DNA from: Candidatus Neomarinimicrobiota bacterium
Lineage (GTDB): Bacteria; Fidelibacterota; JAANXI01
Assembly (NCBI GenBank): GCA_021734025.1
Contig: JAIPJS010000010.1
Span: forward strand, 1 to 64,000
DNA: 64,000 nucleotides
Reading direction: 5' to 3'
Shown here: one piece after another, positions 43,201 to 52,404 of the stretch
How positions within the stretch are numbered: position 1 is the stretch's first letter
How the letters are laid out: each line of letters opens with the position of its first letter
The notes under the pieces: generated by a model
What the model was told of the DNA's origin: nothing
Database searches by the model: none
The model's input: the letters and a program-made list of their open reading frames with translations, nothing else
Translations under genes and position numbers: made by a program

Positions 43201-45140
43201 CACTTGCAGTCCCGGAAAACACCGAAGATCTCACACTGGAATCGCATAATATTGAACCTGGAGACCCGCTCAGTTTTTTATCCACAGAAGCTTCGCAAAC
43301 GATCATACAAATTTACGATAGTGACAATATCCCATTGTTTGAGGGCACCAGACAGATTACCTGGAACAGCACAAATGAAGGATTCGAGGCTAATATTGAA
43401 ATCCCCGCATCCTTTCAATCCGGCCAGGGGCATGTCACCTACTACCAATTCAGCGAGAATGGCCAACTGAATCAACACGGGAGCCTGGCATTCTCCACCA
43501 ATGCGCCGGTCGTTGATGAGATGACCACTGTACCTGCCTTTCCGCGCACCGGGGAGTCGATTCAATTTGAGTGTCGTATCCGATCGGACGCTGATATCGA
43601 CAGTGTTGTTTTGGCTACGGATCGTAGTCAACGCTCTATCCCAATGGTGAATGTGCAGGATGAACTTTGGAGAACTGCGGAGTCAATGAATGGTTTTCCC
43701 GCGGGTACCCAGATTCAGTGGTGGGTGGAATTATCCCAGGCAAATGGTACGGTTATTCAAAGCCCCAGGGAAAAATTTCAGGTGGGGTTTTTGCCCGATC
43801 TATATGTGGAATCCTGGAGGATACAGCATGGAATGCAACCGACGCTCGTTGTTGTAGTTCAATCCTCTGAACCGCTCCAGTCACAGCCATCCGTGTCGGT
43901 TCGGGTCCAAGATTCAGGCAAAGTGTTGGCGACACACGAGGCTCTCATGAGTTTCGGCGAGAGTCTTCGAGATACGGTCCTTGTCCCGTTCATTAATCCG
44001 GGTAATCAACTGACTGTGGAAATTCAGGTCGACTCCTCCAACGATGTGCCCGAGGAGATTGAGACAAACAATACCGTTCATCAGCAAATTACCTCACCGA
44101 TTTACGCGGTCACTCCGTCCAACGGCTTGACATTAACCGGCAATGCCACGTCTCAGTTAAATATCGATTCTGTAAAGATTTCAGTGCCCGGCGGCTCGGT
44201 TACCGAACCGAATACCGTCTCAATCCTCCCTGTTGAGATTACATACGATCCACAACAGTGGCAGATGGTAGCGTCCCTGAACAGGGAAAAACAAGCTAGA
44301 GGATTTGAAATCGATTATCCTCCGGGGACGCAACCGTTCCCGCTCCATCTTGATTATTCCGGGCTCACTACTGATTCAACCGGAAGCTGGTATGTTCGTC
44401 AGACAGGTGAGGAGGAACCGTGGTTGTATCTGCAGGAGGCCGGTGAAATTGTTACAGTCCGTGCTGGCGGTGTGTACTCGCTCTTTCGAGCCTGGGATTC
44501 GTCTCTGCCGGTTGTCTCGTCTAGTGTCGGGGAACAACAGTATCTTCCCGAGATGTACGTCGGTCCGCAGCCTGCAGTTCGGTTTATTGTTGAGGACAGC
44601 GTCGGGGTAGATGCCCGCCGGGAAACCCTGAATATTCTTATTGACGGTGAATCTGTGTCATTGGACGGCCCAGCAGTGACTGTTGATCAAAATAGTCTTC
44701 GGAATACGAATATTACGATACAACCGGAACTGACACCGGGGTCGCATACTATCGAATTCAGCGCCTCGGATATCCACGGAAACCGGAGTGAGCCAACAAT
44801 GCTGTCGCTCGTCGTGGATGCGGATAACCGACTTATCGATTATGGGAACTTTCCAAATCCGTTTGGGGCAGAGACCTGGTTTTACTACGAAATTACCAGC
44901 CAGGCGAGTGCTATGACACTGGATATATTTACTGTCGATGGACGGCGAATTCGCCGGTTCTCGCCGGAAAGTGTCATATTAGATCAGGCACTGACGACAC
45001 CCGGGTTTCATAAGATCCGCTGGGACGGCAGAGATCGGAACGGCCGGTTTATTTCGAATGGGGTCTATTTCTATAAAATTACCGTCAAAATGGGATCAAA
45101 AAACCACGAATCGATTGGAAAAATTGCCAAAGCCCGTTAA
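40269..45140 (+). CDS. porU: PorU-like C25 cysteine peptidase with type IX sorting domain
   Basis: A 1623-residue secreted protein. In type IX secretion PorU is the surface sortase that cleaves C-terminal signals of cargo. A signal peptide is visible near residues 8-36 (LWTMLLVLIGSFFVPHPIQS). The gingipain-like C25 domain lies at about 640-1010 with catalytic His848 in FMGHGGGAVW and Cys882 in TSMTCFTGA. Then follow beta-sandwich domains, including a CARDB-like segment ending in EIETNNTVHQQI, and a C-terminal FlgD-like/Por tail (NFPNPFGAETWFYYEI to NGVYFYKI, from about 1530). Start ATG 40269 or ATG 40290. Canonical PorU is about 1100-1300 residues, so this is long; a C25 protease cargo is the alternative. 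Confidence 0.82.
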   Translation: MELYESSMQRLFHTNLWTMLLVLIGSFFVPHPIQSQKKNQPKYQHVDSAPESWLTEVTSDRNLYRIYRNGNEYRIVVTVDSIEWKQFNAEERKAYPGIPGAAITMDEGKPVLPVISLPIALPRNVLPEVQFSQGSIRSAKSPGSPAVFSDIPKGISRKDVKYVRPDFSYPAEKVFVKRIGSSAFGVVKIFPVTWNGSNDRYEWSQKLELTLTFAESHKSPAGKTISKHPAIHSVINPEMAEFTQQTNGIQVNQQNESGSIPGNYYESVRLTVSESGMYRIRASTLMDSLEDHTSIDPQTLRLFHRGKEQHIYVKSTTNNRFRGTDYLEFYAEIPRGTSPGQYWDPYNSEGVYWLVWGHEQGKRFAVQSAEPAEPNPYYVRSYSHTIHFEDERYFERLGDLNTNLNSYTLDNWFHSSPLSAGTISEFPFSLPGVDNSSLSDVRFVAEFRGLSTEQAANHQAELYLNDRYLGRTSRFQNKQTITFTGDSGYPNQYLVNGTNRLGISVTEISNEFESLALNWFEVTYDRLFEAHSNFIEFTAPEDIVLNRVYEYTIENFADPNIHIYRNDGVRLVDFHTNFDENSGSYRAVLQMNHRNPVARYYAASNTGVKPLETLEYVNLQSEQDGSGTANYLIIMAEEYTESVDEWVAYRESQGWRTKTISLETIYREYNYGYRSPRAIREAISVAYRALPPGELLHVLLIGGTNTNLRTAGRSDLPMPFFQTYKYGASATDYYYANLDTTDLLPEAAVGRIPVSSSEQLEAVFAKIQAYETEAPYSEWRNKSLFIAGYDQVFKEQTEDLIRFQAGEKIFPERLLIDLTSTQSRFYGGSAELLSYFNSGVYHVNFMGHGGGAVWADRSLFLREDISQLRNETLYPFVTSMTCFTGAIESGRGLGELMLREPEAGAIGWYGSSGLGWIWNDYLLMYDLPKYLQESRYTLGNIVNLSRIHYIARAPRSGYSYLVPTMIYQYNLIGDPATTLAVPENTEDLTLESHNIEPGDPLSFLSTEASQTIIQIYDSDNIPLFEGTRQITWNSTNEGFEANIEIPASFQSGQGHVTYYQFSENGQLNQHGSLAFSTNAPVVDEMTTVPAFPRTGESIQFECRIRSDADIDSVVLATDRSQRSIPMVNVQDELWRTAESMNGFPAGTQIQWWVELSQANGTVIQSPREKFQVGFLPDLYVESWRIQHGMQPTLVVVVQSSEPLQSQPSVSVRVQDSGKVLATHEALMSFGESLRDTVLVPFINPGNQLTVEIQVDSSNDVPEEIETNNTVHQQITSPIYAVTPSNGLTLTGNATSQLNIDSVKISVPGGSVTEPNTVSILPVEITYDPQQWQMVASLNREKQARGFEIDYPPGTQPFPLHLDYSGLTTDSTGSWYVRQTGEEEPWLYLQEAGEIVTVRAGGVYSLFRAWDSSLPVVSSSVGEQQYLPEMYVGPQPAVRFIVEDSVGVDARRETLNILIDGESVSLDGPAVTVDQNSLRNTNITIQPELTPGSHTIEFSASDIHGNRSEPTMLSLVVDADNRLIDYGNFPNPFGAETWFYYEITSQASAMTLDIFTVDGRRIRRFSPESVILDQALTTPGFHKIRWDGRDRNGRFISNGVYFYKITVKMGSKNHESIGKIAKAR

Positions 45141-46140
45141 GCATATCATCATTCTGTGTTGTTTCCTGATCACAGCTACGCAGGTATTCGGGGGCCGGTA
45201 TGCCGGTAGTATGTTCCAATTAGGAATTAGTCCCCGAACAAGCGCTCTGGGTAACGCAAGTGGCGTCTTGGTGGAAGATGGGACAGCCTTTCTGGCTAAT
45301 CCGGCGAATCTGGCATATGTGACAGAGACAGAGTTCCGCGGGATGTATATCTCGCAGTTCGGCCTGGCTGATTTCAATACACTGGCGATAACCGCCCCCG
45401 TGTCCGTCAATACGGTGATGAGTATCAACTGGCTGCGGCTGAGTGTGGATGACATCCCACTTCGGCCGAATCTCAATAATTTAACGCTTTTGGCACAGCG
45501 GGACTCCGCCCGGGTACTGCAGGAAAACGGACTCGGGACATTTCAGGACAGGGAGGACGCGGTTTTTATATCTCTGGCCCAGATGTATCGCTGGGATTTA
45601 GATCTGGGGTTCCGGTACTTTAAACTGCCGGTAGAGACGCCTATTGGTGTGAACGTAAAGTACTTGAATCGGGAAATTCATACGGTAAAAGGTAGTGGGA
45701 TAGGATTGGATGTGAGTGCTGCGATAAAGTTCAGCCTCAGTGAATTATTGGACGTAGATTGGATGGGTAAGCTCGGCAACGGTTTGATGATTCAGGACGT
45801 CACCGGTACGCCCGTCTCGTGGAATACGCGATCCCAGGATGTAATGCGTCCGGCCATTCTTTGGAGCGCCTCGTATGAACAACCTATCGCCTGGGAAGAG
45901 AGCCAATTGAATTTCGTCTATACCCGTTCCACCCGGTATGAGCTGGGTACGGGATACGGCATTGAATTTATATACCGGGATGTGCTGGGCCTCCAGCTCG
46001 GGCACGCCAGAAACCAATTAACCGGTGGCCTTTCCTTCCACACCCTCCTCTATGATTTTCCGCTCTCAATTGAGTACGCATTCGGGAGTCATAATCTTGG
46101 AAACACCCATAGACTCGGATTAAGTCTTTCCCTGAAATAA
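45058..46140 (+). CDS. porV: PorV/PorQ-family outer membrane beta-barrel protein
   Basis: An outer membrane barrel of the PorV/PorQ (UPF0164) family. PorV shuttles type IX cargo from the translocon to PorU. After a signal peptide (KHIIILCCFLITATQVFGG), the segment RTSALGNASGVLVEDGTAFLANPANLA is the family hallmark, and the rest alternates as beta strands up to the terminal LGLSLSLK. The start is uncertain: ATG 45058 overlaps porU by 83 bases, while TTG 45115 or TTG 45124 would reduce the overlap and give a standard signal peptide. Its position next to porU matches known T9SS loci. PorQ is the alternative. Confidence 0.8.
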   Translation: MGSISIKLPSKWDQKTTNRLEKLPKPVKHIIILCCFLITATQVFGGRYAGSMFQLGISPRTSALGNASGVLVEDGTAFLANPANLAYVTETEFRGMYISQFGLADFNTLAITAPVSVNTVMSINWLRLSVDDIPLRPNLNNLTLLAQRDSARVLQENGLGTFQDREDAVFISLAQMYRWDLDLGFRYFKLPVETPIGVNVKYLNREIHTVKGSGIGLDVSAAIKFSLSELLDVDWMGKLGNGLMIQDVTGTPVSWNTRSQDVMRPAILWSASYEQPIAWEESQLNFVYTRSTRYELGTGYGIEFIYRDVLGLQLGHARNQLTGGLSFHTLLYDFPLSIEYAFGSHNLGNTHRLGLSLSLK

Positions 46141-46257
46141 CGTACAATTATTCTGTGATTGGGTGTTGTGCTTAGAAAACTAAATAGTTACATTACTCCA
46201 ATCGGAAATATATTAATTCAGGAAAGCGGAAAGACGAAACTTTTCCTGCGCGGGTAA

Positions 46258-46638
<381 letters not shown>

Positions 46639-46688
46639 ACATATAAAGAATTTAACTTAACGCGTAGCAGGAACGGAGGAATGAAATT

Positions 46689-47159
46689 ATGGCACGGAAA
46701 TTAGATGATATAAACAGAAAAATACTCACTTTACTGCAGAAAGACGGACGAATGAAGCGACAGGATGTTGCCAAAGAAGTTGGGTTGTCAACTCCGGCAG
46801 TCAGTGAACGGATGAACAAACTGCTGGAGCGTGGAATAATCGAACGCTATACAGCGGTGGTTAATCCCGAGGCAGTAAACAAGGGTATTACGGCGTATAT
46901 CACCATGGGAATTGAAAACGGCACCGTCAGTAAAGATCTGGAAAAAAAGGTGGCGAACACCGCCGATATTCTGGAATCCCATGTGATTACTGGGGTCGCA
47001 TCCCATCTGCTGAAAGTGAGAGTCTCCAGCATTAGCTCGTTGAATGACCTGATTAACGAGATTAAATCCTGGAAATCGGTCAACAGTGTTGAGTCTAATG
47101 TGGTACTCTCCACGATGAAGGAAACGAATATTCTGGATACGGAAAGTACTGAAGACTGA
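46689..47159 (+). CDS. Lrp/AsnC-family transcriptional regulator
   Basis: A 156-residue regulator. The N-terminal winged helix has DDINRKILTLLQKDGRMKRQ and the recognition region VGLSTPAVSERMNKLLERGII; the C-terminal RAM domain (about residues 65-145) usually binds amino acids and oligomerises. It follows glnB by 50 bases and has GGAGGAATG-type spacing to its ATG, so the two may be co-transcribed, hinting at nitrogen or amino acid control. Its operator and ligand are unknown. A strong terminator follows. Confidence 0.9.
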   Translation: MARKLDDINRKILTLLQKDGRMKRQDVAKEVGLSTPAVSERMNKLLERGIIERYTAVVNPEAVNKGITAYITMGIENGTVSKDLEKKVANTADILESHVITGVASHLLKVRVSSISSLNDLINEIKSWKSVNSVESNVVLSTMKETNILDTESTED

Positions 47160-47182
47160 CTGACAGTTACCCCTGATTACTG

Positions 47183-47224
47183 AACTCCGGAGTTACCGCC
47201 ACCATGGTACTCCGGAGTTTTTTA
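47183..47224 (+). terminator. Rho-independent terminator after the Lrp/AsnC gene
   Basis: AACTCCGGAGTTACC and GGTACTCCGGAGTT pair around a GCCACCAT loop, followed by a run of six T. The long stem and T tract make this one of the clearest terminators in the window. Confidence 0.9.
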
Positions 47225-47334
47225 TGTACCTGAATTGCCCCCGGATTTACGGCTTGTTGGAGATAGGTTACATTGACAATAGCCCGCCGGTTGAATACAC
47301 TTAAAGTTTAAAGAATTGAACAGGGTTAAAGTTT

Positions 47335-48441
47335 ATGTATGACGATATACGGAGTGAATTCACGGATTTGGAGGAGCGATTTCAGCACCTCCGGAACGTG
47401 TTTGATATCGATTCGCTCCGGGAACAGAAAAATGCCCTCCAGCAGGAGACCACAGCTCCTGATTTCTGGGATGATCAACATAATGCACAGCAGACACTCC
47501 AGAAGATTAGCCAGTTCGATGAGCAATTGGACCAATGGGAGAATGTCCGCAGTGCCAGAGAAGAACTGGAAATAATGCTGGAACTGGCGGAGGAGACCGG
47601 CGACGAATCGCTGGGAGGCGAACTGGCATCGCTGCTGAAAAAGTATCGCTCAGCGCTGGGACAACTCGAATTGCAAGCCATGCTCAGCGATGAAGATGAC
47701 GCCAATAATGCAATAATGACCATTCATCCGGGGGCCGGTGGCACCGAATCGCAGGATTGGGCATCAATGCTGTATCGCATGTATACTCGCTGGATTGAGC
47801 GCAAGGGATGGCAGTATAAAGTCATTGACTATCAGCCCGGAGAAGAAGCCGGACTGAAGAATGTCTCCATGGAAATTCTCGGCAATTTTGCTTACGGCTA
47901 CGCCAAAGCCGAGGCGGGTATTCACCGATTGGTTCGTATTTCACCATTTGATTCTGACTCCCGGCGGCATACCTCATTTGCCAGCGTGTTCGTCTATCCG
48001 GAAGTGGATGACGAAATCGAAGTGGATATCGAGCAGGGTGATCTCCGGATAGACACCTATCGCGCCAGCGGCGCCGGCGGCCAGCATGTAAACAAGACCG
48101 ACTCGGCGGTTCGGATTACTCATGAGCCGACCGGCATTGTCGTCCAGTGCCAGAACGAACGTTCCCAGCATAAAAACAAGGCGAACGCAATGAAAATGCT
48201 GAAGGCCAAACTCTATCAGAAAAAGCGGGAAGAGGCTCAGGCCGAGCTGGACGAAATGGAGGCAAATAAAAAAGACATCTCCTGGGGAAATCAGATCCGG
48301 TCATACGTTTTTCATCCCTATAGCAAAGTCAAGGATCATCGCACTGATGTGGAGACCGGCAACACCCAAGCCGTCATGGACGGCGACATCGATGAATTTG
48401 TGAGAGGTTATCTGTTGAATACAATGGCACAACCGCAATAA
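47335..48441 (+). CDS. prfB: Peptide chain release factor 2
   Basis: A 368-residue class I release factor reading UGA and UAA. The anticodon-like SPF tripeptide is at 203-205 (RISPFDSDSRRHTSF) and the catalytic GGQ at 248-250 (GAGGQHVNKT). The whole protein is in one frame: the region equivalent to the E. coli programmed frameshift (around codon 25) has no internal UGA, so autoregulation by frameshifting is missing. lysS follows after nine bases, a common pairing. Confidence 0.96.
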   Translation: MYDDIRSEFTDLEERFQHLRNVFDIDSLREQKNALQQETTAPDFWDDQHNAQQTLQKISQFDEQLDQWENVRSAREELEIMLELAEETGDESLGGELASLLKKYRSALGQLELQAMLSDEDDANNAIMTIHPGAGGTESQDWASMLYRMYTRWIERKGWQYKVIDYQPGEEAGLKNVSMEILGNFAYGYAKAEAGIHRLVRISPFDSDSRRHTSFASVFVYPEVDDEIEVDIEQGDLRIDTYRASGAGGQHVNKTDSAVRITHEPTGIVVQCQNERSQHKNKANAMKMLKAKLYQKKREEAQAELDEMEANKKDISWGNQIRSYVFHPYSKVKDHRTDVETGNTQAVMDGDIDEFVRGYLLNTMAQPQ

Positions 48442-48450
48442 GGAGTTTTC

Positions 48451-49959
48451 GTGGCTGAGAATACACAAAACACAAGTACGCTTGAAGAATTAATCGCAAC
48501 CCGCACAGAGAAGCTGAAACAGCTCCGGGAATTAGGCATTAATCCGTATCCCTACGATTATAATGTCACCCATTATGCAGAGGATATTGTAGAGAATTAC
48601 GAGGAGTACGAGGAAACCGTTGACGTTCGTCTGGCCGGTCGGCTGATGGCCATTCGCCGGATGGGGAAAGCTAGTTTTGCCCATATTCAGGACTCTACCG
48701 GGAAGATTCAGATTTACGTGAAGGTGGATAATATCGGCGAAAAGATGTACGAAGCGTTTAAACTGTTGGATATCGGCGACTGGATTGGTGTGGCCGGGAA
48801 AGTGATGAAGACCCGTACCGGGGAAATCACGATTTTCACCGAGGAACTCACCGTGCTCAACAAGAGCATCCGGCCGATTCCGGTGGTGAAAGAGACCGAC
48901 GACGAGGTTTACGATGCCTTCTCGGATAAGGAGCAACGCTATCGCCAGCGATATCTGGATCTCATCGTGAATCCGGAAGTGAAGGATATCTTCAAAACCC
49001 GGAGCGCGATTATAAAGCAGATTCGCCGGTTCATGGATGACCGGGGATTCATTGAGGTGGAAACCCCGGTATTGCAGCCCATCTACGGTGGCGCGTCCGC
49101 CCGGCCGTTCGTGACGCACCATCATTCACTGGATACGGACTTATATCTGCGCATTGCCGATGAACTCTATCTGAAACGCCTGATTGTCGGTGGATTTGAG
49201 AAAGTGTACGAGATCGCCAAGGATTTCCGCAACGAAGGGATGGACAGGAACCACAATCCGGAGTTTACTATGCTGGAGTGGTATCAGGCGTTCGTGGATT
49301 ACAATTTCGAAATGGAGATGGTGGAAAATCTCATCGGGGAGGTGGCCTCCGAAACCGGTAAGACTGAAGTCATCTTTGGAGAGCATACCATAGATTTAAG
49401 TCCGCCGTATGCGCGGAAGAAAATGTTCGATCTGTTTGAGGAATATTTGGGCACAGACATCAGCGATTTCGATCGGGATCAACTGTTCGGGTTCGCCAAA
49501 GAGAACGGAATTGACGTAGATGATGACATGAATTACGGCAAGATTCTGGATCGAATCTTTGGTGACAAGGTGGAGCCGAACCTGATTCAGCCAACCTTCG
49601 TTATCGACCACCCCCGGGCAGTTTCGCCGCTGGCGAAAGTCAAACGGGATGGCAGCGAACGTCTAGTGGAGAGGTTTGAACTGATAATCTCTGGAATGGA
49701 GGTTTCCAACGCCTTTTCTGAGCTGAATGATCCCATTGATCAGCGGGAGCGCCTGGAGGATCAGGCCAGACTCCGCTCTGAAGGCGACGACGAAGCCCAG
49801 GTGGTGGACGAGGATTTTCTCACTGCCATGGAGGTCGGCATGCCGCCGACCGGTGGAGTCGGCATCGGCGTTGACAGGCTGGTGATGCTTCTGACAAACC
49901 AACATTCCATTAAAGATGTAATCCTGTTCCCGCAGATGCGTCCGCGCACCTCTGACTAG
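48451..49959 (+). CDS. lysS: Lysyl-tRNA synthetase, class II
   Basis: A 502-residue class IIb aminoacyl-tRNA synthetase. The N-terminal OB-fold (about 50-150) contains VRLAGRLMAIRRMGKASFAHIQD. Motif 1 is around FIEVETPVLQPIYGGASARPF, motif 2 is EIAKDFRNEGMDRNHNPEFTMLE-like around residue 260, and motif 3 is GVGIGVDRLVMLL near the end. Start is GTG 48451 with AGGAG five bases upstream. Its stop overlaps the next gene by one base, linking it to the Lol-type transporter genes. Confidence 0.95.
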   Translation: MAENTQNTSTLEELIATRTEKLKQLRELGINPYPYDYNVTHYAEDIVENYEEYEETVDVRLAGRLMAIRRMGKASFAHIQDSTGKIQIYVKVDNIGEKMYEAFKLLDIGDWIGVAGKVMKTRTGEITIFTEELTVLNKSIRPIPVVKETDDEVYDAFSDKEQRYRQRYLDLIVNPEVKDIFKTRSAIIKQIRRFMDDRGFIEVETPVLQPIYGGASARPFVTHHHSLDTDLYLRIADELYLKRLIVGGFEKVYEIAKDFRNEGMDRNHNPEFTMLEWYQAFVDYNFEMEMVENLIGEVASETGKTEVIFGEHTIDLSPPYARKKMFDLFEEYLGTDISDFDRDQLFGFAKENGIDVDDDMNYGKILDRIFGDKVEPNLIQPTFVIDHPRAVSPLAKVKRDGSERLVERFELIISGMEVSNAFSELNDPIDQRERLEDQARLRSEGDDEAQVVDEDFLTAMEVGMPPTGGVGIGVDRLVMLLTNQHSIKDVILFPQMRPRTSD

Positions 49960-51185
49960 TGCCCGTGGGATTCCCCTGGTACATCGCCAAGCGGTATTTC
50001 ATCTCCCGACACCGGTTCGGATTTATATCGACTATCAGCAGGATTTCCATCGCGGGATTGGCAATTGGAATTGCTGCGTTGTTACTCACCGTAAGTGTTC
50101 TATCCGGGTTTCGCAGTACTCTCGAAGAAAATATCATCGGTTTCGACGGCCACATCAGACTGCGACTGTTTCATAAGACGGCTATGTCGAATCTGCCCGA
50201 TATGACCAGCCAGCTCAAGAGTTTTTCCGAGGTTAAGCAGTTTGCACCATACATCTCCCATGAGGCGATGATTCGTGCAGGCAGCAGGACTGATGGTGTG
50301 GTGGTGGAAGCCATGCCCGACTCGGCACTGAATTCGCTCCTGCGGGTCGGCGAATATATCACCGAGGGCTCCATTGAATTCACTGAAGTCTCAGGTCTCC
50401 CATCGCTAGTGGTGAGTCGCCGGCTGGCGCGGAAATTGGATACGGAAATCGGTGATAAAATTACGCTGTTCAGCATTGACGGGATCCCCGGCCCCCGGAA
50501 CCATCCCCGGGCAAAACAATTCCGGCTTGGCGCGATCTACCACACCGGGATGAGTGATTACGACGACGTGTTCGTCTATACAAGCCTCGCAGCCGGCCAG
50601 GATCTGTTTAAATTGCCGGATCAGGCACACGGCATGCTCCTGATGCTGCACAACTCGGACCTGGTTGAACCATTTTCGGTGAAACTGCAGGAAGACCTGG
50701 GGTATCCGTACTATCCGGTGACCTGGTATGAGCGCCACGCCAGTCTATTTGCATGGCTCCAAAGCCAGCAGATGCCAATTATTATAGTCTTCGGACTTAT
50801 TGCAATTGTGGCGGTTTTCAATATTGTCAGCACCTTGATGATGATTGTACTGGAGAAGAACAGGGACATTGGTATCCTGAAGGCGATGGGCAGTTCCCGG
50901 GGAAAAACATTGCGAATATTCGTCTGGAATGGGCTCATAATAGGGTTGCTGGGTGCCGTGCTTGGCACCGGACTTGGGCTTGGGCTGGGCTGGCTTCAAC
51001 AGGAATTCGCGCTTATCCATATTCCGGCAGATGTCTATTTCATGAGTAGCATGCCAGTGGAATTTCATTGGGAGCATATCGTAATCATTAACGGAATTGC
51101 ATTGATTCTCTCGACGCTGGCAACGGTCTACCCAGCGCTTCAGGCGGCAAAGAAAAAGCCGGTGGAGGCCATTGTCCATGAATAG
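49959..51185 (+). CDS. LolC/LolE-family lipoprotein transport permease (first copy)
   Basis: A 408-residue ABC permease of the LolCE type with the MacB_PCD/FtsX arrangement: helix 1 near residues 22-46, a large periplasmic domain, and three helices near the C-terminus (about 265-385). RYFISRHRFGFISTISRISI is the family N-terminus, and LEKNRDIGILKAMGSSRGKTLRIF is the cytoplasmic coupling loop. LolCDE moves lipoproteins out of the inner membrane. Start GTG 49959 overlaps the lysS stop. The next permease begins eight bases before its own stop. Confidence 0.88.
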   Translation: MPVGFPWYIAKRYFISRHRFGFISTISRISIAGLAIGIAALLLTVSVLSGFRSTLEENIIGFDGHIRLRLFHKTAMSNLPDMTSQLKSFSEVKQFAPYISHEAMIRAGSRTDGVVVEAMPDSALNSLLRVGEYITEGSIEFTEVSGLPSLVVSRRLARKLDTEIGDKITLFSIDGIPGPRNHPRAKQFRLGAIYHTGMSDYDDVFVYTSLAAGQDLFKLPDQAHGMLLMLHNSDLVEPFSVKLQEDLGYPYYPVTWYERHASLFAWLQSQQMPIIIVFGLIAIVAVFNIVSTLMMIVLEKNRDIGILKAMGSSRGKTLRIFVWNGLIIGLLGAVLGTGLGLGLGWLQQEFALIHIPADVYFMSSMPVEFHWEHIVIINGIALILSTLATVYPALQAAKKKPVEAIVHE

Positions 51186-52404
51186 CAAAGCCTTCATTAA
51201 AAAGGTGGCGTGGCGGTATTTCCGATCCCGACGCTCCGGAGAACGCCTGATAAGCGTGGTCTCTACGATTTCTGTGGTCGGAGTCGCCATAGGCTGCTTT
51301 GCGCTCGTTGTGACGCTCTCCATCCTGAACGGATTCCGTGCTGAGATTACCGAACGCATGATGCGATTCGAGCCGGCGCTCATATCAGAGCAATTTCCGA
51401 TGAAGAAAGCGACAGTAGACAAACTTGCCGGGATTGCCGCGAATGACTCAGGGATTCGGAAAACGGTACCGCTCATCGAACGCAAGGCAATGGTTACCAG
51501 TGAATCCGGCACCGAAGTGGTTTATATAAAATCGCTTCAGGTAACCAACGAGCAGTACCCCCTGCGGTCAGAAATCATAGGTGGAGAATTTGATCTGGGC
51601 ACGGCAGAAAGTCCCGGTGCAGTTCTGGGATTCCAGCTCTCCGATAAACTCGGTGTGACCGTCGGTGATACAGTGGCCATGATCAGCCCACTGGAGATGT
51701 CCGGGCCGTTTTATACTCCGCCGGTTGTACAGGCTGAAGTCACCGGTATTTTTCGTGCGGAACTGTTTCAATACGATCAAACCTATGTTTTTACTAATAT
51801 CGCGGCAGGTCAGTCATTGTTTCGATTTGATGACAATTATACCGGCGTGGAATATTTTCTGTCGGATTTTGAGTCCGCCGGGGAAAAAGCAGCCCTGATA
51901 AAAAGCGAAGTCGGAGACGATTCGGTAATGACATCTACCTGGTATGAACGGCATCAAACTCTCTACGGCGCCATGCGTATGGAAAAGTGGGGCAGTCTGA
52001 TTGTGTTAACGTTAATTATTCTTGTAGCAACGTTTAACCTCATTAGTTCGCTGGTGATGTTGGTGCTGGAGAAGATACGGGATATCGGGATACTGAAAAC
52101 GCTCGGAGCAAGCGATGTCTCGGTGCGACGAATATTCTTGCGCCAGGGATGGTACGTGGGAAGTATTGGTACGGCAGTGGGCGTGGTAGTAGGAATTGCA
52201 CTCGTGCTCATCCAGGAATTTACCGGAGTAGTTCCGCTTCCCGGTGATGTCTATTTTATTGATGCCGTTCCCGTTTTACTGAAGCCTCTTGATGTTGCAC
52301 TCGTGATTGTGATATCAATTGTGCTGAGTGTCGTGTCAGCGGTTTATCCGGCAAAGCAGGCGTCCGAACTTCAACCGATCGAGGCTATTTCATATGACCG
52401 ATAA
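51178..52404 (+). CDS. LolC/LolE-family lipoprotein transport permease (second copy)
   Basis: A 408-residue permease with the same layout as its upstream neighbour and clear similarity to it, most visible in VLEKIRDIGILKTLGASDVSVRRIF versus LEKNRDIGILKAMGSS. Two non-identical permeases before an ATPase suggest a LolC-LolE heterodimer, though which is LolC and which LolE cannot be decided here. The ATG 51178 was chosen; a TTG six bases earlier is weaker. It overlaps the upstream gene by eight and lolD by 11 bases. Confidence 0.87.
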   Translation: MNSKAFIKKVAWRYFRSRRSGERLISVVSTISVVGVAIGCFALVVTLSILNGFRAEITERMMRFEPALISEQFPMKKATVDKLAGIAANDSGIRKTVPLIERKAMVTSESGTEVVYIKSLQVTNEQYPLRSEIIGGEFDLGTAESPGAVLGFQLSDKLGVTVGDTVAMISPLEMSGPFYTPPVVQAEVTGIFRAELFQYDQTYVFTNIAAGQSLFRFDDNYTGVEYFLSDFESAGEKAALIKSEVGDDSVMTSTWYERHQTLYGAMRMEKWGSLIVLTLIILVATFNLISSLVMLVLEKIRDIGILKTLGASDVSVRRIFLRQGWYVGSIGTAVGVVVGIALVLIQEFTGVVPLPGDVYFIDAVPVLLKPLDVALVIVISIVLSVVSAVYPAKQASELQPIEAISYDR

